64,000 nt of DNA from Sphingomonas hankookensis (GCF_001619955.1 NZ_LQQO01000003.1:1-64000), one strand, 5' to 3'; positions 8,289 to 17,396 are shown, counted from the first letter of the stretch. Numbers and translations are program-made. Notes: a model not told the origin generated them from the letters alone.

Positions 8289-9389
8289 TTATGCCGGCCA
8301 GTCGAACAGCACGGTCATGCCCGGCCGCAGCGCCACGATTGGCGCGATGGGCATAACGCGAACCTCAAAGCTCTTGATATCGAAGCCGCTCGATTGCCGC
8401 GTTGCCCGCCAGGTCGCAAAGTCGCCAGCCGGTGCCGTATAGATCACGCGGAAGCGCGCGCGCAGATCGCCAAGCGCGGGGATTGTGCCGCTCAGTTCTT
8501 TGCCGCGGGCGAGGCCGTGGAGCTGATCCTCGCGCACGTTCAGCGTCACCCATGGATGAGCGGTATCGGTGAGCGTGAACACCGGAAAACCCTGCGGCAC
8601 CAGTTCACCGGGCTGGGCGAGCCGCTTACCGATTTCGCCATCCGCCGGCGCGATGACGCGGGTTTCGTCGGCCGCCGCCTGCACTTCCGCCACCGCGCCG
8701 CGCGCTTGTTGCACCTGGCCGCTCGCTGCCTTTTTGTCCTGCGGTCGCGCGCCGGCCAGCGCGAGATCATATTGCGCTCGTGCCGCCTTGGCCTGTTCGG
8801 CGGAGGCGACGGCATTGGTGCGGGCCTCGTCCGCTTTCTGACCGGCGAGCACACCCTGTTCATAGAGCTGCTGGGTGCGTGCATAGGTGGTCTGGGCGAG
8901 CTCGGCGGCGGCCTTTGCGCGGCGCCACTGTGCCTCCGCCGCGCGGATATCTTCTGGCCGCGCACCTTCGTCCGCCTTGCTTTCCACCGCCTGCGCCGCC
9001 ACGAGCGCGCCGCCCGCTTGTTCGGACTTGGCGGCAACTTCGGGGCTGGCGATTGTGTAGAGCAATTGCCCTGCCTTCACCGGCTGGCCCTCCTCGACAT
9101 GGAAGGCGGCGATCCGCCCGGTCACCTTGCTACTGATCCGAAGTGCGCGCGCATCGACCATGCCCTGAAGCTGATCGGGCGCGGGGCGGTAGCTGAGCCA
9201 CAAACCAAGCGCGAGCAGTGCCGTCACGATAATCGCCGCGATGATCACCATCGGCCGACCGTGCGTGGTGGGCGCGGGCGGGGCAGCGGGTGCTGGCGCG
9301 TCGGATGGTGCGGGTGCGTCGGCGGGAATGGCGGCGGGCACGGGGGCCTCGACAGGCGGGGGCGCGTCGTCTTGCGTGGGTTCGGTCAT
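8289..9389 (-). CDS. HlyD-family periplasmic adaptor (membrane fusion protein)
   Basis: 366 residues. A Pro/Ala-rich cytoplasmic tail (about residues 1-45) precedes one membrane helix (VIIAAIIVTALLALGLWLSY), a biotinyl-lipoyl-like segment (ISSKVTGRIAAFHVEEGQPV), a long alpha-helical hairpin with coiled-coil character (residues about 120-245) and a second lipoyl half (VIAPADGEIGKRLAQPGELV). This is the standard layout of HlyD/YhiI adaptors that bridge an inner-membrane permease and TolC. The ATG overlaps the TolC gene stop (ATGA). The unusually Pro/Ala-rich tail is a low-complexity feature typical of high-GC genomes. Confidence 0.92.
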   Translation of the reverse strand: MTEPTQDDAPPPVEAPVPAAIPADAPAPSDAPAPAAPPAPTTHGRPMVIIAAIIVTALLALGLWLSYRPAPDQLQGMVDARALRISSKVTGRIAAFHVEEGQPVKAGQLLYTIASPEVAAKSEQAGGALVAAQAVESKADEGARPEDIRAAEAQWRRAKAAAELAQTTYARTQQLYEQGVLAGQKADEARTNAVASAEQAKAARAQYDLALAGARPQDKKAASGQVQQARGAVAEVQAAADETRVIAPADGEIGKRLAQPGELVPQGFPVFTLTDTAHPWVTLNVREDQLHGLARGKELSGTIPALGDLRARFRVIYTAPAGDFATWRATRQSSGFDIKSFEVRVMPIAPIVALRPGMTVLFDWPA

Positions 9390-10750
9390 GGGATCACCTT
9401 GTCGGCCCGCGAGAGATATTCCGGCATCCGGTCGACCTGCCCGCTCATGCTGAGTAGCCGGGCGAGCGCTTGCACATAGTCATTCGCCGCCTGTGCGCGC
9501 TGAATGCGGGCCCGGCCGCGCCCGAGTTGCGCGTCGACCACGTCGAGCGACGTCGCTTGTTGCTCGCGATAGGATAGGGTCTGGAGACGCACATTCTCGT
9601 CCGCCGAGACCAGCGCACTGTCGAGGAGCAGGAACCGTTTACGCGCCGCCTCCACGTCATTCCACGCCTTGGTCACGCCGATATCGAGCTGGGTGCGCGC
9701 CTCGCGCAGCCCGGCGTCGGCCTGCTCCACTGTCGCGCGCGCGGCCTCCACCTGCTGCTGCCGGCCCGCGCCGGAGATGAGCTTGTATTTCAAGCCGACG
9801 CCGATCGACCAATCGGGATCCGTGAGCAGTGAATTGCGTCGGTCGAAATTATATTGCCCAAAGCCGTAGATGGTTGGCCGGAGCTTTGATTGCTGGATCT
9901 TCACGCCGGCCTCCGCCTGGTCCTCCAGCGCCCGCAACCGGGCGAGCTGGGGATGTGTGTCCAGCGCGGCGGCCTTGAACGTGGCGAGCGGCGCGAGTGG
10001 CCGCGAATCGACCCCGAGCGGACTGATTGGGCGCACCCCCGCCGGCGCGCGCAGTATCCCGGCGAGCGCGGCATTGGCGGTGGCAAGATCGGAAATCGCC
10101 TGTGCATAGTCGCGCGCCGCGTCGTCGCGCGCGACCTCCGCCTGCAAGCGTTGCGCGCGACTGATGAAGCGTGCCTGTTCGAGCTTCACCGCGTCGGCAA
10201 CGTGCCGCTCGAGGCCATCGAGCACATCGCGGCGGATGCCAAGCGCTCGTTCGGCAAGCTGTTGCCCGTAATAGGCCCGGACAAGCTGGACGAGCGCATC
10301 GTCGATCGCAATGTCCCGATCCGCCTTTGCCTGCGCGACCTGGGCGCGTGCGCCGGCCTGCGTGCCACTGATCTGCCCGCCGGCGTAGATTGGCAACGTG
10401 GCCGTGACGATCGGCCGTGTACTGGTGCGTTCCTGCCTGAACTTCAGCGGATCGGGGATGCCGAAGGCTTCCGCCACAGGTGCCAGCGAGCCGAGAGGCA
10501 GATAGAGCGTCTTTTGATATTCCAGCAGTTGCGCCTCGATATCGATATCGGGGCGGCCGAGCGTCCGGGTCGCTCCTTCCTGTGCTTCCTTGCTGCGTAT
10601 GTTCGCGGCAGAAGCCTCGATCGCGTCGGATCGGTGGAGCAGCCGCTCTTGCGCAGCACCATAATCAAGCGGAAGCGGCAGCACGTCCTGCGTAAACGCC
10701 GGTGAGGCGAAAGCCACAATGCAGAGCATCGACCATGGCAAAAAACGCAT
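9386..10750 (-). CDS. TolC-family outer-membrane efflux channel
   Basis: 454 residues with a signal peptide (MRFLPWSMLCIVAFASPAFT, cleavage near AFTQD) and two OEP repeats rich in Ala/Gln/Arg helices, for example RPIVTATLPIYAGGQISGTQ and WSIGVGLKYKLISGAGRQQQ. These match outer-membrane factors forming a trimeric barrel-tunnel. It is the first gene of a four-gene operon with the adaptor and two permeases. A GGAG lies nine bases before the ATG. The promoter must lie in the AT-richer gap upstream. The substrate is unknown. Confidence 0.92.
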   Translation of the reverse strand: MRFLPWSMLCIVAFASPAFTQDVLPLPLDYGAAQERLLHRSDAIEASAANIRSKEAQEGATRTLGRPDIDIEAQLLEYQKTLYLPLGSLAPVAEAFGIPDPLKFRQERTSTRPIVTATLPIYAGGQISGTQAGARAQVAQAKADRDIAIDDALVQLVRAYYGQQLAERALGIRRDVLDGLERHVADAVKLEQARFISRAQRLQAEVARDDAARDYAQAISDLATANAALAGILRAPAGVRPISPLGVDSRPLAPLATFKAAALDTHPQLARLRALEDQAEAGVKIQQSKLRPTIYGFGQYNFDRRNSLLTDPDWSIGVGLKYKLISGAGRQQQVEAARATVEQADAGLREARTQLDIGVTKAWNDVEAARKRFLLLDSALVSADENVRLQTLSYREQQATSLDVVDAQLGRGRARIQRAQAANDYVQALARLLSMSGQVDRMPEYLSRADKVIP

Positions 10751-11490
10751 CGGCAGTATCTCCAGCTACGCCGGCCGGATTGATGCCGATTTTTATCCGT
10801 GTAAAGAGTGATTTCGCATGTGGTACGCTCCGCACGACTGGTAGGAAGCTGAATGATCGGTTCATTCTGATGCGCGCCGAGGGCATTATCCCGGATTCAG
10901 TCCGTTCCTTCTCTTTTGAAAATGGATTGGGGTGAAACTCGACTTGGATGAGAGGCGCATTTCTGAATGAAAATTGAAAGATAGACATCAGCTTCTCACG
11001 TTGTTCTGCCGCGTGCTTCTGGACAGCAATCGACCAGATCTTGCTTGTTTCGGGGGATGACATCGGCAAATTATCGATCGTCCGCTCCTGCCGAAAGCCG
11101 CCGTTCTTCGTGCGCTTTTGAATGGCGGGTAAGTCCCAAAATCGGCCATCTTGGATTCGGAACACAGCAATGTATTTCAATGTGTGATCATTAGGTCGCC
11201 ATCGAACGATATCCGGTAGAAACACCGTTAAGTCGCCTTTGGCACCACAATTTCCCAATGATCTGAGTGCCCACCTTCGTTATGTCGGGCGCGCCAGTGG
11301 CGTTGCGACGATACCGCGCTTGCATTGGCCGCGACGGGGTTCCCCGTCGGCGTCGCTGCCCCGTTTTCGAAAACCGCCTGTTCCCGACGTCGCGTCGCTC
11401 ATCCGGATCGACGCTGGTACGCCGCGCGCGGCACCGCTATCGCGTGATCGATCCCCTTGACGGCATCATCACAGGATAATGGGAGACGAT
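10751..11490. other. Long divergent intergenic region
   Basis: About 740 bases separate the exporter operon (minus) from the symporter gene (plus). Base composition is visibly more AT-rich than the coding DNA on both sides. A 197-codon minus-strand frame (11258-10665) exists but runs into the start of the TolC gene, has no clear ribosome binding site and matches nothing I recognise, so I do not call it. Bases 11080-11106 repeat, imperfectly, the motif at 5709-5735. Promoters for both flanking units must be here. No clear regulator gene is present. Confidence 0.5.
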
Positions 11491-12807
11491 ATGGCGACCC
11501 CACCCACGCCGCATCTCGCGCAGGACGCGACGACATCGACCAATGCGCGCCTGAAATCGATCATCGGCGGGTCGACCGGCAATCTGGTCGAATGGTTCGA
11601 CTGGTATGTCTATGCCGCCTTCACCCTGTATTTCGCCCCGCATTTCTTTCCCGGCACCGACCAGACCGCCCAGCTGCTGAGCACGGCGGCGGTGTTCGCG
11701 GTCGGGTTCGTCATGCGGCCGATCGGCGCGTGGGTCATGGGCGTCTATTCCGACCGGCACGGCCGCAAGTCGGGGCTGACGCTGTCGGTGACGCTGATGT
11801 GTGCGGGGTCGCTGATCATCGCGTTGACGCCGGGCTATGAAACCATCGGCGTCGCGGCGCCCGCGCTGCTGGTGCTCGCGCGGCTGATGCAGGGCCTGTC
11901 GGTCGGCGGCGAATATGGCGCCAGCGCGACCTATCTTTCGGAAATGGCCGGCAAGGATCGGCGCGGCTTCTTCTCGTCGTTCCAATATGTCACGCTGATC
12001 TCGGGCCAGCTGCTCGCGATCCTGCTGCTGCTGCTCCTCCAGAACGTCATGAGCAAGCCGGCGCTGGAGGAATGGGGCTGGCGCATCCCGTTCGTGATCG
12101 GCGCGGTGCTGGCCGTGGTCGTCTTCCGCCTGCGCCGTGGCCTCGCCGAGACGCAGAGTTTCAAGAACGTCAAGGCGTCCGACGCGCCCAAGTCGGGGTT
12201 CCTGACGCTGCTGCGCCACCATCCGAAGGAAACCGCTTTGGTCATGCTGCTGACCGCCGGCGGTACGCTCGCCTTCTACGCCTATTCGATCTACATGCAG
12301 AAGTTCCTGGTCAACACCTCGGGCTTCTCGAAGGAAGCGGCGACGCAGATCAACGCGGTCACGCTGTTCATCTTCATGCTGCTGCAACCGGTGGCGGGGG
12401 CGCTGAGCGACAGGATCGGGCGCAAGCCGCTGATGATCGCCTTCGGCATTGCCGGCGTATTGTTCACCTATCCGATCTTCGCGACGCTGGAGCGGACGAC
12501 CGACATGTTCACCGCCGGGCTGCTGGTGATGGCGGCGCTGATCATCGTCACCGGCTACACCTCGATCAACGCGGTGGTGAAGGCGGAGATGTTCCCGGCG
12601 CATATCCGCGCGCTGGGCGTCGCGCTGCCCTATGCGCTGGCCAACACCATCTTCGGCGGCACGGCGGAATGGGTCGCGCTGAAGTTCAAGGCCGCCGGGT
12701 GGGAGCAGGGCTTCTACTGGTACGTCACCGCGATGATCGGCATTTCGCTGATCGTGTATCTGCGGATGCGCGATACGCGCAAGGACAGCCTGATCGCCGA
12801 GGATTGA
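11491..12807 (+). CDS. kgtP: MFS metabolite:H+ symporter, KgtP-like (2-oxoglutarate permease)
   Basis: Twelve-helix major facilitator of the MHS family. It contains NLVEWFDWYVYAAFTLYF, the A-like loop DRHGRKSGL, RLMQGLSVGGEYGASATYLS, the symmetrical loop SDRIGRKPLM and ALPYALANTIFGGTAEWVAL near the C-terminus, all characteristic of alpha-ketoglutarate permease KgtP; close relatives carry other dicarboxylates or osmolytes. I choose the ATG at 11491, with GGGAG six bases upstream, over the ATG at 11479. The gene stands alone; a GC-rich hairpin follows it and it converges with rsh. Confidence 0.85.
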   Translation: MATPPTPHLAQDATTSTNARLKSIIGGSTGNLVEWFDWYVYAAFTLYFAPHFFPGTDQTAQLLSTAAVFAVGFVMRPIGAWVMGVYSDRHGRKSGLTLSVTLMCAGSLIIALTPGYETIGVAAPALLVLARLMQGLSVGGEYGASATYLSEMAGKDRRGFFSSFQYVTLISGQLLAILLLLLLQNVMSKPALEEWGWRIPFVIGAVLAVVVFRLRRGLAETQSFKNVKASDAPKSGFLTLLRHHPKETALVMLLTAGGTLAFYAYSIYMQKFLVNTSGFSKEAATQINAVTLFIFMLLQPVAGALSDRIGRKPLMIAFGIAGVLFTYPIFATLERTTDMFTAGLLVMAALIIVTGYTSINAVVKAEMFPAHIRALGVALPYALANTIFGGTAEWVALKFKAAGWEQGFYWYVTAMIGISLIVYLRMRDTRKDSLIAED

Positions 12808-12816
12808 TCGGGGAGG

Positions 12817-12840
12817 CCGCCGGTCGCGAGCCGGCGGTTA
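12817..12840 (+). terminator. Hairpin after the KgtP-like gene
   Basis: CCGCCGG (12817-12823) pairs with CCGGCGG (12831-12837) around a seven-base loop, followed by TTA. The T tract is weak, so it may act with the adjacent palindromic repeat. Confidence 0.45.
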
Positions 12841-12846
12841 GTATCC

Positions 12847-12924
12847 GTACCCCCGCGCAGGCGGGGGTCCAGAGCCGCTGGCGACGCCGATCGTTACTCT
12901 GGACCCCCGCCTGCGCGGGGGTAC
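12847..12924. repeat. Palindromic intergenic repeat, copy 1
   Basis: Two perfect 28-base inverted arms (12847-12874 and 12897-12924) share the core CCCCCGCGCAGGCGGGGGTC with later copies at 17474, 58273 and a half copy near 49573. Each arm itself folds as a hairpin. It lies between convergent genes and could stop transcription from both sides. This is a REP/BIME-like arrangement. Confidence 0.85.
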
Positions 12925-12952
12925 GCTCCGGGACGGGGTAGGGGGCGTCGCC

Positions 12953-15043
12953 CTAAACCCGTTCCGCCTTGTTCACCGCATCGGCCGCGCGCAGTCCGGC
13001 GAGCAGCTTCATCAGGTGCGCCGCATCGCGCACTTCCACATCAATGGTGTTGGTGTGGAAGGTGGTGTCGCGGTTGTCGAGCCGGAGCCCCAGGATGTTC
13101 GCCTTGTGCCCGCCGATCACGGTCGCGACCGCGCCGAGCGCGCCGGGTTCGTTCTTCAGCGTGACCGCGATCCGCGCCGTCGCCCCTTCGGCATTGTCGC
13201 CCCAGGTCAGGTCGATCCAATGGTGCGGGTCGATCGCCTCGATCTCGCTGCAACCGATCTCGTGCACTTCGAACCGGCCCGCGCCACGCCGGACGCCGAT
13301 GATGCGGTCGCCCGGCACCGGATGGCAGCAGGTGGCGAGGTCGTAGCCGACCCCTGCGGTCAGCCCCTTGATCTCGATCGGCGCGCGCTGGGCTGGGATC
13401 GGTTCGGCGAGGCGATTGGCGATGACGCCCGGCATCACCGCCTCCATCACCGCTTCCTCGCTCAGCTTGCCGCGCGCCAGCCCTTCGTACAGCGCCGCCT
13501 CGTCGGTCAACTTCAGCCGCTTGAGCGCCTCGCCCAGCGCGTCACTGCCCGGCGGGACCGGCAGGCGCGCGATGAGTTCGATGTACAGCTTGGTGCCGAG
13601 CGCCACCGTCTCGTCGCGTTCGCGCTGGCGGATATAGCGGCGGATGGCGGCACGTGCCTTGCCGGTGATGGCGAAGTTCAACCAGTTGGCCTGCGGGCGC
13701 TGCGCCTTCGACCGCAGGATCTGCACCTGGTCGCCGTTCTTCAGCTCGGTGCGAAGCGGCACGACGCCGCCATTGACCTTCGCCCCCACCGCCTGATCGC
13801 CGAGATCGGTGTGCACGGCGTAGGCGAAGTCGATCGGCGTGGCGCCCTTGGGCAGCTGGTGCAGTTCGCCCTTGGGCGTGAAGGCGAAGATGCGGTCGGC
13901 ATACATCGCCATGCGGGTATGTTCGAGCAGCTCTTCCGGGCTCTCGGCATTGTCGAGGATTTCGACGAGGTCGCGAATCCAGCGGACCTGTGTATCGGGG
14001 CGCACCGCATCCTGCTTGTAGGCCCAGTGGGCGGCGAGGCCGAATTCGGCCTGGGCATGCATCTCGTGCGTGCGGATCTGCACCTCGATCCGCATATTCT
14101 CGGCATGGATCACACTGGTGTGGAGCGAGCGGTAGCCGTTGCGCTTGGGCGTCGAGATATAATCCTTGAACCGGCCCGGCACCATCGGCCAGCGGCGATG
14201 GATGATGCCCAATGCCCGGTAGCATTCCTCCTCGCTGTCGACGATCGCGCGGAACGCGATGATGTCGGACAGCTGCTCCAGCGTGACGTGCCGTTCCGAC
14301 ATCTTGCGCCAGATCGAATAGGGATGCTTGCGCCGGCCCGATACTTCCGCTGCGATGCCGTGGCGGTCGAGCATCGCCTTCAGGTCGCCGCCGATCTTGG
14401 CGACACGGTCGCCGCCGCCTTCCTCCAGCTGTTCGAGGCGGCGGGTGATCGATTCATACGCCTCGGGTTCGATCTCGCGAAATGCCAGCGTCTGCATTTC
14501 GTTCATGAACTCGTACATGCCGATCCGCTCGGCGAGCGGCGCATAGATATCCATCGTCTCGCGCGCGATCCGCTTGCGCTTCTCGGGCTTCGATATGTGA
14601 TGGAGCGTGCGCATATTGTGCAGCCGGTCGGCCAGCTTGACCAGCAGCACGCGAATGTCGTCGGACATCGCTAGCAGGAACTTGCGCAGGTTTTCGGCGG
14701 CGCGCTCGTTCTCGGTCTGCGCCTCGATCTTGCTGAGCTTGGTCACGCCTTCGACCAGCCGCGCGACATTCTCGCCGAACTTGGCCTGGATTTCCTCGTG
14801 CGTGGCGACGGTGTCCTCGACCGTGTCGTGCAGGATCGCGGTCGCGATCGTCTCGTCGTCGAGGTGCAGGTCGGTCAGGATGCCGGCCACCTCGATCGGG
14901 TGGCTGAAATAAGGGTCGCCCGATGCGCGCTTCTGGCTGCCATGCGCGTGCATCGAAAAGACATAGGCGCGGTTCAGCAGCGCCTCGTTCGCATCCGGGT
15001 CATAGGCCTTGACCCGCTCCACCAATTCATACTGCCGCAGCAT
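12953..15043 (-). CDS. rsh: Bifunctional (p)ppGpp synthetase/hydrolase Rsh (RelA/SpoT)
   Basis: 696 residues with all Rsh domains in order. The HD hydrolase domain shows HDTVEDT and RLHNMRTL. The synthetase domain has PGRFKDYISTPKRNGYRSL (the RxKD motif is typical of bifunctional enzymes) and EVQIRTHEMHAQAEFG. TGS is at FAFTPKGELHQLPKGATPID, then a zinc-finger-like helical region with CCHPVPGD and a C-terminal ACT domain. It makes and destroys the stringent-response alarmone. I take the ATG at 15043 (MLRQYELVERV); the open frame extends to a TTG at 15079 without extra homology. It is the only RelA/SpoT homologue in the window and is transcribed alone. Confidence 0.95.
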   Translation of the reverse strand: MLRQYELVERVKAYDPDANEALLNRAYVFSMHAHGSQKRASGDPYFSHPIEVAGILTDLHLDDETIATAILHDTVEDTVATHEEIQAKFGENVARLVEGVTKLSKIEAQTENERAAENLRKFLLAMSDDIRVLLVKLADRLHNMRTLHHISKPEKRKRIARETMDIYAPLAERIGMYEFMNEMQTLAFREIEPEAYESITRRLEQLEEGGGDRVAKIGGDLKAMLDRHGIAAEVSGRRKHPYSIWRKMSERHVTLEQLSDIIAFRAIVDSEEECYRALGIIHRRWPMVPGRFKDYISTPKRNGYRSLHTSVIHAENMRIEVQIRTHEMHAQAEFGLAAHWAYKQDAVRPDTQVRWIRDLVEILDNAESPEELLEHTRMAMYADRIFAFTPKGELHQLPKGATPIDFAYAVHTDLGDQAVGAKVNGGVVPLRTELKNGDQVQILRSKAQRPQANWLNFAITGKARAAIRRYIRQRERDETVALGTKLYIELIARLPVPPGSDALGEALKRLKLTDEAALYEGLARGKLSEEAVMEAVMPGVIANRLAEPIPAQRAPIEIKGLTAGVGYDLATCCHPVPGDRIIGVRRGAGRFEVHEIGCSEIEAIDPHHWIDLTWGDNAEGATARIAVTLKNEPGALGAVATVIGGHKANILGLRLDNRDTTFHTNTIDVEVRDAAHLMKLLAGLRAADAVNKAERV

Positions 15044-15095
15044 GGAATCTAGATGGGGCGGGGCAACGACCGAATGCAACCGTTTTTACGGCGCC

Positions 15096-15413
15096 TCACG
15101 CACTCTTGGCGCGGGTGTTGCATTTGGCGAGCTGTTCGGCGGCGAATGCCTCGCCATTGGCGGTGAAGGCGGTGAGCGTGCCCAGTTCCTTTGCGGCGAG
15201 CTGGCACATGGTCAGCGGGCTGCCTTCGGTCCGGGTGGTGACGCAGCGGTCGCCGGCGCATTTCCACGGCGTGCTGCGCGTCATCATCGCCGCGATCGTC
15301 GGGGCGGTGGCGGGCACCGCGCTATAGCCGCGCGGCTGTGCGGCGGCGGCGAAGGGGAGGGTGAGGGCGGCGGCGGACAGCAGGGCGGACGTCAGCAAAG
15401 CGGGGGTCTTCAT
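15096..15413 (-). CDS. Small exported protein, CC_3452-like
   Basis: 105 residues with a clear signal peptide (MKTPALLTSALLSAAALTLP, then AAAAQPRG). The mature part contains PWKCAGDRCVT, MCQLAAKELG and LAKCNTRA, giving four conserved-looking cysteines. This resembles the CC_3452 family of small exported proteins seen in Caulobacter and sphingomonads, whose function is unknown. The ATG at 15413 is chosen because the signal peptide begins there. It is divergent from the HxlR regulator gene at 15550, sharing an intergenic region of about 136 bases. Confidence 0.7.
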   Translation of the reverse strand: MKTPALLTSALLSAAALTLPFAAAAQPRGYSAVPATAPTIAAMMTRSTPWKCAGDRCVTTRTEGSPLTMCQLAAKELGTLTAFTANGEAFAAEQLAKCNTRAKSA

Positions 15414-15549
15414 GGCGCGCATCTCCGGCGGGTGATTCGTTATGCCGGCGCTAATATACATCGATGTAAGTTGCAAATGGCTATCTTTGCTGCGGATGCG
15501 AAAAACGCATTATTTCCCTTACCCCCATGGTTGCGCTAGACCGGCAGGA

Positions 15550-16020
15550 ATGACGACCGCCCTTCGAGAACCGCTGCGCGAACTGGCCAACCATTGCAGC
15601 CTGCCCGCCGCGCTGGAGGCGATGGGCGAACGCTGGTCGTTCCTGATCCTGCGCGGGTCGTTCAACGGGTTGTCGCATTTCGAGGAGTTCCAGTCGGAGC
15701 TGGGCATCGCGCGCAACATCCTCGCCAACCGGCTGTCGCGGCTGGTCGGGCACGGCATCCTCGAACGGCGTGCGGTCGAAAGCGACCGGCGCAAGATCGA
15801 ATATCGCCTGACCGAAAAGGGCTATGCGCTGCTGCCGACGATGGTCGCGTTGCGGCAATGGGGCGAGCGGTGGGAGACGGGCGTCGCGGCGACGCCGGTG
15901 CTGGTCGATGCCCGCGACCGCCGTCCGATCCAGCCGGTCGCAGTGCACAGCCATGACGGGCGCGTGCTGGGCAAGGGCGACCTGATCTGGTCGCTGCCCG
16001 AGGACGTGGTGCGCGATTGA
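15550..16020 (+). CDS. HxlR-family transcriptional regulator
   Basis: 156 residues with a winged helix: HCSLPAALEAMGERWSFLIL and FEEFQSELGIARNILANRLS then LTEKGYALLPTMVAL are the family signature, including the conserved Cys in the N-terminal HCSLPAAL. Some HxlR proteins sense electrophiles or aldehydes through that Cys; the effector here is unknown. The start is the ATG at 15550, though the SD is weak. The divergent gene at 15413 is the obvious candidate target. Confidence 0.88.
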   Translation: MTTALREPLRELANHCSLPAALEAMGERWSFLILRGSFNGLSHFEEFQSELGIARNILANRLSRLVGHGILERRAVESDRRKIEYRLTEKGYALLPTMVALRQWGERWETGVAATPVLVDARDRRPIQPVAVHSHDGRVLGKGDLIWSLPEDVVRD

Positions 16021-16050
16021 CGACCGGCCGGTGATTGCGCCGGCCGGTCG
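16021..16050. terminator. Perfect 11-bp hairpin between convergent genes
   Basis: CGACCGGCCGG (16021-16031) is followed by an 8-base loop and CCGGCCGGTCG (16040-16050). It begins directly after the HxlR gene stop and ends seven bases before the convergent DUF4142 gene stop. There is no long T tract, so its role as a bidirectional terminator is inferred. Confidence 0.5.
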
Positions 16051-16056
16051 TCACGA

Positions 16057-16536
16057 TTACATGCCTTGCAGCATCTCGATATGATGCTGCACCACCGGCG
16101 CGGTGGCGGCGGCGACGGTCTTCAGCGGCGCGGCAGTGCCGTTCTGGGCATAGCCGCTGTGCAGCGCCAGCGCCTGCTGATGCGCGGTCCGCTGCTGGGT
16201 GACGTAGAGCCGGTCGCGCGCAGCACCGGTCGCGCGGCGCAGTTCGGCGACCATCTGCGCCTGGGCCGGCTCCAGCTTCGGCGCGGGCACGGCGACACGC
16301 GCGGCGGTGGCGGCGCGCTTTACATCGGCGGTGCTCTTCTGGTGATCGCGGATCATCATCGTCGCGAAGTCGCGGATCTTGGCGTCCTTGGTCGATTGCA
16401 GCACCAGCTGGCTCGACGTGCGCTCGTACAGGTCGCTGGCACCGGCCTTGGCGACATAGGTGGCGGGCGTCTGCGCCAGCGCCGGGGCGGCGGCCAGCAT
16501 GGACAGGGTCAGGGCGATCATCATCGGTCGGGCCAT
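16057..16536 (-). CDS. DUF4142 periplasmic protein
   Basis: 159 residues: signal peptide (MMIALTLSMLAAAPALAQ), then a helical ferritin-like DUF4142 domain with YVAKAGASDLYERTSSQLVL, FATMMIRDHQKSTADVKRAA and PVVQHHIEMLQGM. Function of the family is unknown; members are often linked to envelope stress. The ATG at 16536 has GAGGAGG six to eight bases upstream and the signal peptide follows it. Confidence 0.85.
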   Translation of the reverse strand: MARPMMIALTLSMLAAAPALAQTPATYVAKAGASDLYERTSSQLVLQSTKDAKIRDFATMMIRDHQKSTADVKRAATAARVAVPAPKLEPAQAQMVAELRRATGAARDRLYVTQQRTAHQQALALHSGYAQNGTAAPLKTVAAATAPVVQHHIEMLQGM

Positions 16537-16631
16537 CGGAACCTCCTCAACGGGAATAGTTGCGACCCAACGCGATCCGTGCGGCAATGGTCGCACGGAA
16601 ATCGCGGTAACTGATTTGAATCAGTATGATT

Positions 16632-16895
16632 TTACGCGGCGGCCACCGGCGCGGGCGCTTCCGCTACCTCCTCCTCGGTGCGATGACCCCAGCGGACCAG
16701 CGACCAGGCGCGTTCGTGGAAATAGAAGAGCAGGATCTTGGTGATGACCTCGGTCCCGGCGATCGCACCCGCCAGCTTGGCCGATCCCGAAAAGAACAGC
16801 CCCAGCACGAAGGTATCGATCGATCCCACGGTGCGCCACGACACCGCCTTCACGAAACTGCGCGGATGGCTTTCAAGACCCTTGAACAGGAACAT
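16632..16895 (-). CDS. DUF2061 small membrane protein
   Basis: 87 residues with two predicted membrane helices and the DUF2061 signature: SFVKAVSWRTVGSIDTFVLG and ITKILLFYFHERAWSLVRWG. Family members are small inner-membrane proteins, sometimes beside cysteine or sulfate genes, of unknown activity. The Ala/Pro-rich tail is low complexity. It lies between the DUF4142 and MAPEG genes on the same strand, with gaps of about 95-100 bases on either side, so co-transcription is possible but not shown. Confidence 0.85.
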   Translation of the reverse strand: MFLFKGLESHPRSFVKAVSWRTVGSIDTFVLGLFFSGSAKLAGAIAGTEVITKILLFYFHERAWSLVRWGHRTEEEVAEAPAPVAAA

Positions 16896-16997
16896 GGCGA
16901 CGACTCCGCCCGCGCGGAATGCGGGGCAGCCATGGGTGCGACAGGGGCTGGGCGGTGCGTAGCGAGGAAAATATGGGGCCGCGCAAGCAACACTTTG

Positions 16998-17396
16998 TCA
17001 CAATAGGCGGATCAGCATCAGCAACAGCCCGAACATCGACGCGACCCATACCAGGCTGCGGACATAGGGCACCCCGAACAGGTAGAGCGGGTGATAGACG
17101 ATCCGCGCGACGAACCACAGCAGCGCGCCGGTCGCGCCCAGCCCCCCGGTCCGCCCGCTGACCGCCAGCGCCAGTGCCAGTGCGATGAACGCCGGATAGG
17201 TTTCCTTGAAATTGTCGAGCGCGCGCTGCGCCCGCCCGGCCAGTGCGCCCTTGGGATGCTGGTCCCCGTCGCGCGGACCGGCGTTCCATTTGACGCCCAG
17301 CTCGCGCGTCGCCAGCTGCCCCTGCAGCATGAGCGCCACGACCAGCAGCACGACCGACCAGCCGAGCAGGGTGAGTTCGAGGGGCAGGGTGGTCAT
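16998..17396 (-). CDS. MAPEG-family membrane protein
   Basis: 132 residues, four membrane helices. WNAGPRDG near residue 37, RAQRALDNFKETYPAFIALA and ARIVYHPLYLFGVPYVRSL are the MAPEG pattern. Eukaryotic members are glutathione-dependent enzymes of eicosanoid metabolism; most bacterial members are uncharacterised. The ATG at 17396 matches the family N-terminus. Confidence 0.88.
   Translation of the reverse strand: MTTLPLELTLLGWSVVLLVVALMLQGQLATRELGVKWNAGPRDGDQHPKGALAGRAQRALDNFKETYPAFIALALALAVSGRTGGLGATGALLWFVARIVYHPLYLFGVPYVRSLVWVASMFGLLLMLIRLL

Noticed and set aside
10665..11258. 197-codon minus-strand frame upstream of the TolC gene
   Set aside because: It overlaps the TolC start by 86 bases, lacks a ribosome site, has no recognisable domain and lies in AT-richer repeat-containing DNA.
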